Source: Azorhizobium sp943371865 (lineage in GTDB: Bacteria > Pseudomonadota > Alphaproteobacteria > Rhizobiales > Xanthobacteraceae). From it: a stretch of 64,000 bases of DNA. Positions within the stretch are counted from its first letter, which is position 1, and each line of letters starts with the position of its first letter. The translations under genes and the position numbers were made by a program. Below are positions 55,501 to 63,532 of the stretch, piece by piece. The notes under the pieces are model-generated. The model searched no databases, had not been told where the DNA came from, and saw nothing but the letters and a program-made list of their open reading frames with translations. The DNA is taken from NCBI RefSeq assembly GCF_943371865.1, contig NZ_CALRWL010000018.1, positions 1-64,000 on the forward strand, read 5' to 3'.

Positions 55501-55742
55501 GCTGGCATGCCGGCCAGGGCGGGGGAGCGATTCTCCGCCGGCTGGCCGGATCACAGCGGCGACGTTCGTGCCAACCGCATCGGCATTTGGTCGGTGCGGA
55601 TATTTCTGCGTTGCCAGGAGGGCACGCCGGGATCCGCATGGGGTCGTCCGCGTTTGACATTGACGTCATGAGCGCCGGGGACATGCGGCCCACCGGCGGT
55701 TTCCTGCGCATCGCGGCATTTAGGAGGTTCTAAGAAGAACCC

Positions 55743-56216
55743 ATGGAGAAGATCCCCATGACGGGGCCGGGTTTCACGGCCCTCGAATCTGAGTTGCGTT
55801 TCCGCCAGCAGGTGGAGCGCCCTCGGATCATCATCGCTATTTCCGAAGCGCGCGCCCATGGCGACCTCTCCGAGAATGCCGAATACCATGCGGCCAAGGA
55901 GTTGCAGTCGCTCAACGAAGGGCGGATTGCCGACCTGGAGGACAAGATTTCCCGTGCGGAGATCATCGATGTCTCCAAGCTTTCGGGCGACACGGTGAAA
56001 TTCGGCGCCACGGTCACCTTGGTGGACGAGGATACGGAAGAAGAGAAGATCTGGCAGATCGTCGGCGAGAGCGAAGCCGATGCGAAGGCCGGACGGATCT
56101 CGATCACCTCGCCTGTGGCGCGGGCGCTGATCGGCAAGAAGCAGGGAGCCACGGTGGAAGTGGTCACACCCAAGGGCGCTCGTTCGTTCGAGATCGTCGC
56201 GGTCCGCTGGGCCTGA
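55743..56216 (+). CDS. greA: Transcription elongation factor GreA
   Basis: A 157-residue Gre factor that rescues backtracked RNA polymerase by stimulating transcript cleavage. The coiled coil has the acidic tip in ARAHGDLSENAEYHAAKE, with the conserved D and E residues, and a C-terminal FKBP-like domain with KIWQIVGESEADAKAGRIS and SPVARALIGK. AGGAGG occurs 15 bases before ATG 55743 and a second GGAG precedes ATG 55758; the former is used because the family start MEKIPMT is standard. It lies between carB and lrp, as in rhizobia. Confidence 0.96.
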   Translation: MEKIPMTGPGFTALESELRFRQQVERPRIIIAISEARAHGDLSENAEYHAAKELQSLNEGRIADLEDKISRAEIIDVSKLSGDTVKFGATVTLVDEDTEEEKIWQIVGESEADAKAGRISITSPVARALIGKKQGATVEVVTPKGARSFEIVAVRWA

Positions 56217-56223
56217 GGGAGAG

Positions 56224-56244
56224 GGAGGGCGCGGGTCGCCCTCC
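56224..56244. terminator. Hairpin after greA
   Basis: An exact 8-bp stem GGAGGGCG / CGCCCTCC with a five-base loop begins eight bases after the greA stop. There is no T-run, so activity as an intrinsic terminator is uncertain. Confidence 0.5.
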
Positions 56245-56446
56245 ATCCGCCCGCGGTGAGACGCCGTGGGGCGCGCGAAAAGACTCTGGCCGGCAAGATG
56301 CGGTGCGTGTGCCGGGCCACGCGCGGGCCTGCGTTCAGGGCCGCCAAACTGGCAGGCGCGATGCCCGAGCTCTGAGACAGATCAAATCAGTGAGGACGAT
56401 GGCGTGGCCTCGGCGCTTGAGCGCGGTGGCATGATCCGCCCGTGCA

Positions 56447-56932
56447 TCACTCCGGCGCCGGGGAGCCTTCTTCCAGCGGCACGATCGGGGCGTTCTTGGC
56501 CTGCTTCAGGGTCAGCGCGGTCTTCACGTTGCGCACGTTGGGCGCGGACGTGATCTCCAGCACGAACTTCTGGAACGTGGGCAGGTCCGGCGCCACGCAG
56601 AGCATCAGGAAATCCACTTCTCCCGACAGCATCCAGGCGCTGCGCACCAAGGGCCAATGGTCGATTCGCGCTTCGAACGCCGCCAGATCGGTGCCGGCCT
56701 GGCTGATGAGATGCACCATGGCGAAGGCCATGAGATCGTAGCCCAGCTGCTTTTCGTCCAGCAACGCCCGATAGCCCAGGATGATGCCGTCTTCTTCCAG
56801 CCCGCGCACCCGGCGCAGGCAGGGCGGCGCCGAGATGCCGACGCGGCGTGACAGCTCCACATTGGTCATGCGGCCGTCCCGTTGCAGCTCGGCCAGGATC
56901 TTCCAGTCCACGGCGTCGAGTCGAACGGTCAA
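56447..56932 (-). CDS. Lrp/AsnC family transcriptional regulator
   Basis: A 161-residue Lrp-type regulator. The N-terminal helix-turn-helix has LDAVDWKILAELQRDGR and NVELSRRVGISAPPCLRRVR, and the C-terminal RAM ligand domain ends with NVRNVKTALTLKQAKNAP. TTG 56932 was taken as start because GGAGGA lies 7 bases upstream; longer frames extend to 57058 but lack this. It lies divergent from trxB. Effector unknown, probably an amino acid. Confidence 0.87.
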   Translation of the reverse strand: MTVRLDAVDWKILAELQRDGRMTNVELSRRVGISAPPCLRRVRGLEEDGIILGYRALLDEKQLGYDLMAFAMVHLISQAGTDLAAFEARIDHWPLVRSAWMLSGEVDFLMLCVAPDLPTFQKFVLEITSAPNVRNVKTALTLKQAKNAPIVPLEEGSPAPE

Positions 56933-57238
56933 GGGGGAATCCTCCAGGCGATTTCGATGGCACCTTAGTGAAGCCGCTTCGCAGTGCAACGAAATAATAT
57001 TGCGCAAATGTCGCTGTGGCATCCATTTGTGATCAACGCCCGAGCGGCGCGGGATCATGGGGACATCGCGCCGCCAATGTCGGCAAGCCGTTGTTCAGCC
57101 TTGTGGCAAACGCAACCCATCCCTACATTCGCGCATAGCTCCGTCAGCATCGCGCGCATGACGCCGCAGCGGCCCCATGTGCCGCTGTCTTATGCGTGCC
57201 CGGACCGAGAGGGTCCGGAAATGGGTTCGAGGACATCC
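56933..57238. other. Divergent promoter region between lrp-type gene and trxB
   Basis: A 306-base gap, less GC-rich near 56975-57005 (AATAATATT), which could hold the promoter of one or both genes. It includes the inverted repeat at 57200-57218. No gene is supported. Confidence 0.5.
57200..57218. promoter_or_regulatory. Inverted repeat in trxB leader
   Basis: A perfect 7-bp repeat CCGGACC-GAGAG-GGTCCGG ends 20 bases before the trxB start. It may be an operator or an RNA hairpin in the leader. No binding protein can be named. Confidence 0.4.
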
Positions 57239-58198
57239 ATGGCTTCCCACAGCAAGGTCATCATCATCGGGTCGGGTCCGGCTGGCTATACCGCCGCCAT
57301 CTATGCGGCGCGCGCCATGTTGGAGCCGGTGCTGTTCGAGGGCATCCAGCCGGGCGGACAACTGACCATCACCACCGATGTGGAGAATTATCCCGGCTTC
57401 GCCGACGTCATCCAAGGCCCCTGGCTGATGGAGCAGATGCGGGCGCAGGCGGCCCATGTGGGCACCCGCATCATCTCCGACCATGTGGCCAGCCTGGATC
57501 TCTCGCGGCGACCGTTCGCGCTCACCAGCGAAGGCGGCGAGGAGTATACCGCTGACAGCATCATCCTCGCCACCGGCGCGCAGGCGCGCTGGCTGGGGCT
57601 GACTTCCGAAGAGGATTACCGCGGCTTCGGCGTCTCCGCTTGCGCCACTTGCGACGGCTTCTTCTATCGCGGCAAGGATGTGGTGGTGGTGGGCGGTGGC
57701 AACACCGCCGTTGAAGAGGCGCTGTTCCTCACCAATTTCGCCGCCAAGGTGACTTTGGTGCACCGCCGCGACCGGCTGCGGGCGGAGCGTATCCTCCAGG
57801 ACCGCCTGTTTGCCCATCCCAAGGTGTCCATCGTCTGGAATGCCGCCATTGACGAGATCCTCGGCCAGACCGAGCCGGTCTCCAAGGTCACCGGCGTGCG
57901 GCTGCAGGATACGGTCACCGGTGTCCACGCCGAACTGGCCACCGACGGCGTGTTCGTCGCCATCGGGCATGCGCCGGCCACGGCGCTGGTGGATGGTCAG
58001 CTTCGGCTCAAGCAAGGCGGTTATGTTTGGACGGCGCCGGATTCCACAGCCACCTCCATTCCGGGGGTGTTTGCGGCCGGTGACGTCGCGGATGACGTGT
58101 TTCGGCAAGCGGTCACCGCCGCAGGCCGGGGCTGCATGGCGGCGCTGGAGGCGGAACGCTTCCTGGCGCTGCACGAGCTTGCGGAAGCGGCTGAGTGA
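57239..58198 (+). CDS. trxB: Thioredoxin reductase TrxB
   Basis: A 319-residue low-Mr thioredoxin reductase that uses NADPH to reduce thioredoxin. FAD-binding GSGPAG at 11-16, the redox motif CATC at 135-138, NADPH motif GGGNTAVEEA and the C-terminal GVFAAGDVADDVFRQAV. Length is standard. The GTG-start alternative of the next gene overlaps its stop, showing close linkage with lsrB. Confidence 0.96.
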   Translation: MASHSKVIIIGSGPAGYTAAIYAARAMLEPVLFEGIQPGGQLTITTDVENYPGFADVIQGPWLMEQMRAQAAHVGTRIISDHVASLDLSRRPFALTSEGGEEYTADSIILATGAQARWLGLTSEEDYRGFGVSACATCDGFFYRGKDVVVVGGGNTAVEEALFLTNFAAKVTLVHRRDRLRAERILQDRLFAHPKVSIVWNAAIDEILGQTEPVSKVTGVRLQDTVTGVHAELATDGVFVAIGHAPATALVDGQLRLKQGGYVWTAPDSTATSIPGVFAAGDVADDVFRQAVTAAGRGCMAALEAERFLALHELAEAAE

Positions 58199-58221
58199 CG
58201 GCCTCCAACGGGCGTGGTGTG

Positions 58222-59112
58222 ATGGACTGGGATAAGCTTAAGGTTTTCCACGTGGCCGCCGAGGCCGGATCCTTCACCCATGCGGGGGAGACGCTCGGCC
58301 TGTCACAGTCCGCCGTCAGCCGGCAGGTGTCGGCGCTGGAACAGGAACTGAAGGTTCCGCTGTTTCACCGCCATGCCCGCGGGCTGATCCTCACCGAGCA
58401 GGGCGAACTGCTGTATCGCACCGCCCATGAGGTGTTCCTGAAGCTGGAATCGGCCCGGGCCCAGCTCACCGACAGCCGCGAAAAGCCCAATGGCGAATTG
58501 CGCGTCACCACCACGGTGGGCCTCGGCACCCACTGGCTCACCGCACGGGTGGGCGAATTCGTGGAGCTCTATCCGGACATTCGCATCCAGCTCATCCTCA
58601 CCGACGAGGAACTGGATCTGGCCATGCGCGAGGCGGACGTGGCCATTCGCATGCGCCAACCGGTGCAGCCGGACCTGGTGCAGCGCAAGCTGTTCACCGT
58701 GCATTTCCATGCCTATGCCTCGGCGGACTATCTCAAGCGCCACGGTCATCCGCGCACGCTGGAAGAGCTGGACAAGCACCGCATCCTGCTGCTGGGCGGG
58801 CCGATCCCGAGCTATTTCCAGGGCCTGAACTGGCTGGAGCATGCGGGGCGCGACGGGTCGACCCCACGGGTGCCGGCGTTCGAGGTCAATAGCGTCCTGG
58901 GGCTCAAGCGGGCGGTGGAGCGCGGCGTCGGCATCGGCACATTGCCGGACTATCTCTCGGACGATTCCACCTCGCTGGTGCAATTGTTCACCGATCGCGA
59001 GACGCCGCAACTGGAGGCCTATTTCACCTATGCGCAGGAAATGCGCTCGGTGGCGCGCATCCAGGTGTTCCGCGACTTCCTGATTTCCAAGGCCCAGCGC
59101 TGGAATTATTGA
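58222..59112 (+). CDS. lsrB: LysR-family regulator LsrB/VtlR-like
   Basis: A 296-residue LysR-type regulator. The winged HTH has MDWDKLKVFHVAAEAGSF, then ETLGLSQSAVSRQVSALE. The linkage trxB-lsrB matches Sinorhizobium/Agrobacterium lsrB and Brucella vtlR, which govern oxidative stress and small RNA genes. In those genomes AbcR sRNA genes lie next to it, and a candidate follows here. ATG 58222 was used; GTG 58195 overlaps the trxB stop and would add nine residues. The effector domain begins at about residue 95. Confidence 0.85.
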   Translation: MDWDKLKVFHVAAEAGSFTHAGETLGLSQSAVSRQVSALEQELKVPLFHRHARGLILTEQGELLYRTAHEVFLKLESARAQLTDSREKPNGELRVTTTVGLGTHWLTARVGEFVELYPDIRIQLILTDEELDLAMREADVAIRMRQPVQPDLVQRKLFTVHFHAYASADYLKRHGHPRTLEELDKHRILLLGGPIPSYFQGLNWLEHAGRDGSTPRVPAFEVNSVLGLKRAVERGVGIGTLPDYLSDDSTSLVQLFTDRETPQLEAYFTYAQEMRSVARIQVFRDFLISKAQRWNY

Positions 59113-59204
59113 GCCGTGACGTTGGCATGACGGTGGGTGGAAAGAGCCAAGCGTTAGGCACATGCCTGACATGCGGTCATTCCAGATTGCTTTCTGCCTA
59201 AGCG

Positions 59205-59319
59205 AAGTGCACTTTGAAGTCGCACTGAACGCACTGCGTTCAGTTGTTCCCCTCTGGAAGGTTCGCCGCTCTGCGGCGATACTTGCCGGGCCTCTCACGA
59301 GGTCCGGCACTTTTCTTTT
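59205..59319 (+). ncRNA. Candidate AbcR (alpha-r15) small RNA
   Basis: A non-coding segment about 90 bases after lsrB folds into three hairpins: CTGAACGC-ACT-GCGTTCAG (59225-59243), CGCCGC-TCT-GCGGCG (59264-59278), and a terminator stem (59284-59309) followed by TTTTCTTTT. A single-stranded stretch TTGTTCCCCTCTGGAAGG lies between stems 1 and 2; CCCCTC could pair with Shine-Dalgarno sequences. This shape and the place next to lsrB match the AbcR1/AbcR2 sRNAs. The 5' end is approximate. No sequence comparison was possible. Confidence 0.7.
59284..59319 (+). terminator. Intrinsic terminator of the sRNA
   Basis: An 11-bp stem TGCCGG(G)CCTC / GAGG(T)CCGGCA with the four-base loop TCAC, followed at once by TTTTCTTTT. 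This is the clearest Rho-independent terminator in the window. Confidence 0.85.
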
Positions 59320-59429
59320 GGGCCCCCCTTTCTCTCCGATGGCTTCCCAGCTCCCTCCGGCGTCAGGCTCGACGGGGAACCGTCGGCGCGCACGCAGCGT
59401 TCCTGGCGCTCCACCACCAGGAGATGCCC

Positions 59430-59693
59430 ATGCCCGCGATGCACACCGAAGCTGCCCTGGACCGGGCGTTCGGGCTCGGACCATTTCCCAACCAGCCTGA
59501 TCCAAGCCGTCAGCCGGACCCTGCGGTGCCGCCGCCCAACCCGGTACAGGATCCCGTGGACGTGCCCGTTCCCGGACCCGATTTGCCGCCGCTGCCGGAG
59601 GGCGACCCGTCGCGCGAGCCGCGCCGCGAGCCCTATCCCGAACCGGCGCCCGTGGATGACCCCGACGGTCCTCGGGACGTGCCGCTCAATTGA
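59430..59693 (+). CDS. Proline-rich acidic small protein (87 aa)
   Basis: An 87-residue protein with PDP/PVP/PEP repeats, mostly Pro, Asp, Glu and Arg, with no hydrophobic segment. GGAG lies 7 bases before ATG 59430. It probably is disordered. No family recognised. It follows the sRNA terminator; the composition is typical of small rhizobial proteins of unknown function. Confidence 0.5.
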   Translation: MPAMHTEAALDRAFGLGPFPNQPDPSRQPDPAVPPPNPVQDPVDVPVPGPDLPPLPEGDPSREPRREPYPEPAPVDDPDGPRDVPLN

Positions 59694-59830
59694 GCGGCAT
59701 CGGGGCGGGGTGATGCCGGGCGCGGTGGCTTGGAGGGGCGGACCGGCGCGGCGGATCGGCGCGGCGTGGGGGCAGGGTGTCTTCTTGTTCTGTCCTGTTC
59801 TAGCCTGCGGCCGAATCCGGGGCTCTCTCC

Positions 59831-60478
59831 ATGTCACTCGCCGTTCCGTCCACGCCTTCCTCTGACGTGCTTCCCGATGTGTTCGTTGATGTCACCACCG
59901 TCGTGCCCGCGGTGCTGGTGGATCTGCGCTATGCGGGGGCGAACAATTTCGTCGGCGCGCCGATCGATGGCTATGGGACCGCGCGGGCCTTGCTCACGCG
60001 GCCGGCGGCACAGGCGCTCGCCCGCGTCGCCGCCGATGTCGCCGCCGATGGCTTGGTGCTGAAACTGTTCGATTGCTACCGCCCGGCGCGCGCGGTGGCG
60101 CATTTTGCGCGATGGGCGCAAGACACAGCGGATCAGCGAACCAAGTCCGATTATTATCCTGAGCACCGGAAGGATGAGTTGTTCGACCTGGGTTATCTGG
60201 CCGCCCGGTCCAGCCACTCCCGCGGCTCGACGACCGACCTCACTCTGGCCTATGCCGACAGCGGCGCGGATCTGGACATGGGGACGCCATTCGATCTGTT
60301 CAGCGCGCGCTCATGGTTGTCGTCGGACGCGGTGACGCCGCACCAGCAGGCCAACCGGCACCGGCTGACAACGGCGATGGAGCGCGCCGGGTTCGCGCCC
60401 TTTTTCATGGAATGGTGGCACTTCACGTTGCGTGATGAGCCCTTTCCCGACACGTATTTCGACGTGCCCATCACCTGA
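59831..60478 (+). CDS. D-Ala-D-Ala dipeptidase, VanX/DdpX-like
   Basis: A 215-residue zinc dipeptidase. The zinc-binding motif SSHSRGSTTD has H129 and D136, and EWWHF provides E194 (catalytic base) and H197 (third ligand). DCYRP holds the conserved Arg (R84). No signal peptide, so the enzyme is cytoplasmic as in E. coli DdpX, which recycles D-Ala-D-Ala as a nutrient. There are no vanHA or ddp transporter genes beside it, so resistance is unlikely. Start ATG 59831 is the first in frame. Confidence 0.9.
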   Translation: MSLAVPSTPSSDVLPDVFVDVTTVVPAVLVDLRYAGANNFVGAPIDGYGTARALLTRPAAQALARVAADVAADGLVLKLFDCYRPARAVAHFARWAQDTADQRTKSDYYPEHRKDELFDLGYLAARSSHSRGSTTDLTLAYADSGADLDMGTPFDLFSARSWLSSDAVTPHQQANRHRLTTAMERAGFAPFFMEWWHFTLRDEPFPDTYFDVPIT

Positions 60479-60526
60479 TCGGGACGCCGTTCACTGAAAG
60501 CCGTGCCGCGGCATAGGCCCTCAGGG

Positions 60527-60931
60527 TCAGGACAGACTGATCTCCTCGACCTTGAGGCGCCGGCCCCAGGCGTCGAAGAACTCGCCCTCATTGAGCACCA
60601 GCCGGTCCTCGCGGACCCGCGCCTCCACGGCTCGCAGCCGGGCTCGGGCCTCGTCGTTTTCCAGCAAGCCATCCGCATCCAGGATGGGGAAAAACGCGGC
60701 TCCGTCCCACTTGAGGCCCGAGCCGGCGAACAGTGTGACCACCTGGGGCCAGCCGATGTCATCGCCGATCACGTTCAAGAACGTGGACGCGAGCAGCGAG
60801 ACCTGGGTTTCGCTGATCTCCACAAGGATGACCAACGCGGTGAAAGAGCCTTCCGTCGCATAAGTCTCGCGCAGCCACGTCTCGAATTCGGGCGTGGCGC
60901 TGGACCTCGAACCGGCGCTAGTAATCGACAC
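60527..60931 (-). CDS. Hypothetical protein (134 aa)
   Basis: A 134-residue protein, probably cytosolic, with features FETWLRETYATEGSFTALVI, an acidic/helical C-terminus ARARLRAVEARVREDRLVLN and FFDAWGRRLKVEEI. GTG 60931 is the likely start, with GGAG eight bases before it; this overlaps the end of the upstream gene by 14 bases. No known domain recognised. Probably cotranscribed with the upstream gene. Confidence 0.65.
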   Translation of the reverse strand: MSITSAGSRSSATPEFETWLRETYATEGSFTALVILVEISETQVSLLASTFLNVIGDDIGWPQVVTLFAGSGLKWDGAAFFPILDADGLLENDEARARLRAVEARVREDRLVLNEGEFFDAWGRRLKVEEISLS

Positions 60932-61442
60932 GGGGAGTCTCCGGCATGTAGTGCTCAAAGAGAAACCAGAAGGAGCTTGCCCGAGTCTGTTCATACCAAT
61001 TTTCGAAATCCGCCAGAGCCGCCAGGGCGGTAGCCTGCGGTTCCGGCCCGCCGAGGTCCGCTGCGGCCACGGTGTCGGACGGCGGCGCGTCGGCAGTTTC
61101 CGCAACGGACGGAGACGGCGCGGCCCGCGCACAGGCGAACAGCGCGACGGCTACCGGGGCAATGCGCTCCAGAACGCCGGTGCGGGCGTCACTCTCGCTA
61201 TCCCAGCCGAAGCGCGCGCGAATGTGGGCCTGCGCTGCCATGGCCGCGGCCTCGCCGGACTCGGCGGATGCCGCCAGATCGGTGAGCGTGCGCATGAAGT
61301 TCAGGCGGCGGAAGGCGGTGGAGCGTTCGATCTCCAGGCGCTTGGCGGTGATGGCGGTTTCGGTCCGAAAGGCCTGCTCGCGGCGCTCCACCTCGGCGGC
61401 GGCTTCGGTGAGCGAAAGGATGACGTCGTCGGCGGAAGTCAT
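60918..61442 (-). CDS. Hypothetical protein with N-terminal coiled coil (174 aa)
   Basis: A 174-residue protein. Residues 1-50 form a charged helix/coiled coil (SLTEAAAEVERREQAFRTE), followed by an Ala-rich middle with a possible membrane segment (IAPVAVALFACARAA), and a C-terminal part with WYEQTRASSFWFLFEHYMPE. It lies between the selB stop and the 134-residue gene. Family unknown. Confidence 0.65.
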   Translation of the reverse strand: MTSADDVILSLTEAAAEVERREQAFRTETAITAKRLEIERSTAFRRLNFMRTLTDLAASAESGEAAAMAAQAHIRARFGWDSESDARTGVLERIAPVAVALFACARAAPSPSVAETADAPPSDTVAAADLGGPEPQATALAALADFENWYEQTRASSFWFLFEHYMPETPRVDY

Positions 61443-61453
61443 GGCCGCGTGTC

Positions 61454-63532
61454 CTATCGCCTGGGAGGGAAGGGTGGTGGAAGAGAGTGGGAGTCGAACC
61501 CACCAAGGACCGGCTCGCGGCCCCTCCCGGATTTGAAGTCCGGACGCCCCACCAGGGACGCTTCTCCTCCATCCGCTGCCGGCGCCGCCGGCAGATGAGC
61601 CGGCGCATCATCGCCGGTTGTGCGGAACAGGTCCAGCCGGTGCGGATTGATCCGGCGCAGATCGCCGCGGCGCAAGGTCACGCCATGGCGGTCCAGGAAC
61701 TCCAGGATCTGGATGGCCACCTTGCGGCCATTCTCCACCTCGTCGCGGAACTGCGCCGCGGTGAACAGGCCATGGGCCGTGGACAGACGATGGACGATTT
61801 CCACCATCTCCGCCACCGTCGGGCGCAGGAAGAAATGATCGTGCGCCACCTCGTCCACCCGCGCCAGACGGCTGAGCAGCTTGAGCAGGCGCCGGACATC
61901 CGCTTCCGCGACCTCAAGGCCCTTGGCAATGTCCCGCACCCGCGGCGGGCGGAAGCGCTCGTCGCCGGAGAGCAGGGGGAGCACCTGAGCCCATTGGATT
62001 TCATCAGTCGGCGTCAGCCGCACCGTAAATCCGGCCCGGCGCACCCAGGCCCCATCCAGAGCGATCTCCCGCCCCTGGGCCAGCACCTGGAGCGCGGCGC
62101 GGAAGATGGGCGCGGGCAACCGCGGCTCGCTCTGCATCCGCAGCCGCTCGATCCCCAGGCCCGGCAGATCGGGATTGTCCGCATGAAACTGGTCGAGGGT
62201 GGCCAGGAGCGTGTGGGCGAACCCCTCCCATCGCTCTGCGGCCAACGCCACGACGGTCTCGCCCACAGCCAGGGTCCGCAGCCCCAGTCGGGCGGAGAGC
62301 GCGGCGATGGCATCGACCGCCAGGGCGCGGTCGCGGGCAAACGCCGTGAGGTCCAGATGATAGGGGACGGTGTCCAGCAAGGCCGCTACCGCCGCATCGG
62401 GGGGCGCGAGGGCATGGGCTGCCAGTTGCGCCAGCCGCTCGGGGCTGCGCCGCTTGCGGGCCGGGCCGCGCAGATCGAGGAAGGTGCCGCCACCGATGGT
62501 GCGCTGGGCGGAGGTGTCGCGAATGACGAACCGGTCTCCGGCCGCAGCCGCGATGGGCACATCCAGCACCAGTTGTACCAATCCGGCGCTGCCGGGCGTG
62601 ACCGGATCGCCGAGCAGCACGATGCGGGCTCCCACCTCGCGGGAGGCGTGGTGCAGGCGCACGGGGAACCATTGGCCGATGGGTTTGGGCTCGCCCCGCA
62701 GAACCCGCAGGCGGGCGTCGATATGGTCGGCGGGCGCATGGAGGGTCTCGTCCAGCACCACGTCGCCGCGGGAGATGTCGTCCTTGCCGATGCCCTCGCC
62801 GGCCAGATTGAGCCCGCACCGATCTCCGGCCCGCCCGATGGCGGCGGGGGTATCCTGGGCGCGGATGGAGCGGATGCGGGCAGCGCGCCCGGAGGGGCTC
62901 AGCATCACCCGGTCACCCACCGCCACCTGGCCGGACAGGACCGTGCCTGTGACCACGGTGCCGGTGCCGGACAGGCTGAAGGAGCGATCCACTGCCAGGC
63001 GGAACCGGCCCGTATCGGCCCGATGCCCCATCTGGGAGGCCGCGATCTGAAGGGCATCCCGGATCTGCGGCACGCCGGCTCCGGTGGTGGTGGAGACGGG
63101 GAAGACCGGCGCGCCGTGCAGGACGGTGCCGTTCAGGGCCGTCGCGATCTCTGTGGTCACGGCCTCAAGACGGGCCGCATCCACGAGATCGGTCTTGGTC
63201 AGCGCCACCAGCCCATGGCTGACGCCCAACAGGTCGATGATGGCCAGATGCTCGCGGGTCTGGGGCATGAGGCCGTCGTCGGCTGCCACCACCAGGAGCA
63301 CGAAGTCGATGCCGCTGGCACCTGCCAGCATGGTGTGCACGAACTTCTCATGGCCGGGCACGTCGATGAAGCCCAGCACCTGATCCTCGCCCACGGGCAG
63401 ATAGGCAAACCCCAGGTCGATGGAGATGCCGCGGGCCTTTTCTTCCTTCAGCCGGTCGGTATCGACGCCGGTCAGTGCCCGCACCAGCGAGGTCTTGCCG
63501 TGGTCGATATGGCCGGCGGTTCCAATGATCAT
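61454..63532 (-). CDS. selB: Selenocysteine-specific elongation factor SelB
   Basis: A 692-residue GTPase that carries Sec-tRNA to UGA codons with a SECIS element. G1 GTAGHIDHGKTSLV (residues 4-17), G2 region RGISIDLGFA, G3 DVPGHEKFVH, and TKTD (G4). Four winged-helix domains follow from about residue 370, the last ending near INPHRLDLFR. The remaining 55 residues (from TTGDDAPAH) are a tail in which the frame reads through the tRNA-Sec gene. The ATG overlaps the preceding stop (ATGA). Confidence 0.93.
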   Translation of the reverse strand: MIIGTAGHIDHGKTSLVRALTGVDTDRLKEEKARGISIDLGFAYLPVGEDQVLGFIDVPGHEKFVHTMLAGASGIDFVLLVVAADDGLMPQTREHLAIIDLLGVSHGLVALTKTDLVDAARLEAVTTEIATALNGTVLHGAPVFPVSTTTGAGVPQIRDALQIAASQMGHRADTGRFRLAVDRSFSLSGTGTVVTGTVLSGQVAVGDRVMLSPSGRAARIRSIRAQDTPAAIGRAGDRCGLNLAGEGIGKDDISRGDVVLDETLHAPADHIDARLRVLRGEPKPIGQWFPVRLHHASREVGARIVLLGDPVTPGSAGLVQLVLDVPIAAAAGDRFVIRDTSAQRTIGGGTFLDLRGPARKRRSPERLAQLAAHALAPPDAAVAALLDTVPYHLDLTAFARDRALAVDAIAALSARLGLRTLAVGETVVALAAERWEGFAHTLLATLDQFHADNPDLPGLGIERLRMQSEPRLPAPIFRAALQVLAQGREIALDGAWVRRAGFTVRLTPTDEIQWAQVLPLLSGDERFRPPRVRDIAKGLEVAEADVRRLLKLLSRLARVDEVAHDHFFLRPTVAEMVEIVHRLSTAHGLFTAAQFRDEVENGRKVAIQILEFLDRHGVTLRRGDLRRINPHRLDLFRTTGDDAPAHLPAAPAADGGEASLVGRPDFKSGRGREPVLGGFDSHSLPPPFPPRR
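61475..61570 (-). tRNA. selC: tRNA-Sec (anticodon UCA), embedded in selB ORF
   Basis: A 96-base tRNA including encoded CCA (61475-61477). The 8-bp acceptor stem (GGAGGAGA with TCTCTTCC, one G-T pair) is diagnostic of tRNA-Sec. The anticodon loop is CTTCAAA with TCA; the long variable arm GGGGCCGCGAGCCGG is present; the T arm is GTGGGTTCGACTCCCAC. It lies on the same strand as selB and completely inside its open frame. Confidence 0.93.

Noticed and set aside
59162..59500. A protein-coding gene over the sRNA region
   Set aside because: The frame runs through a perfect terminator and three hairpins and its predicted product has no motif. An sRNA explains the region better.
59831..60478. A vancomycin resistance gene cluster
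   Set aside because: Only the VanX-like dipeptidase is present, without vanH/vanA. Gram-negative outer membranes already exclude the drug, so a nutritional role fits better.
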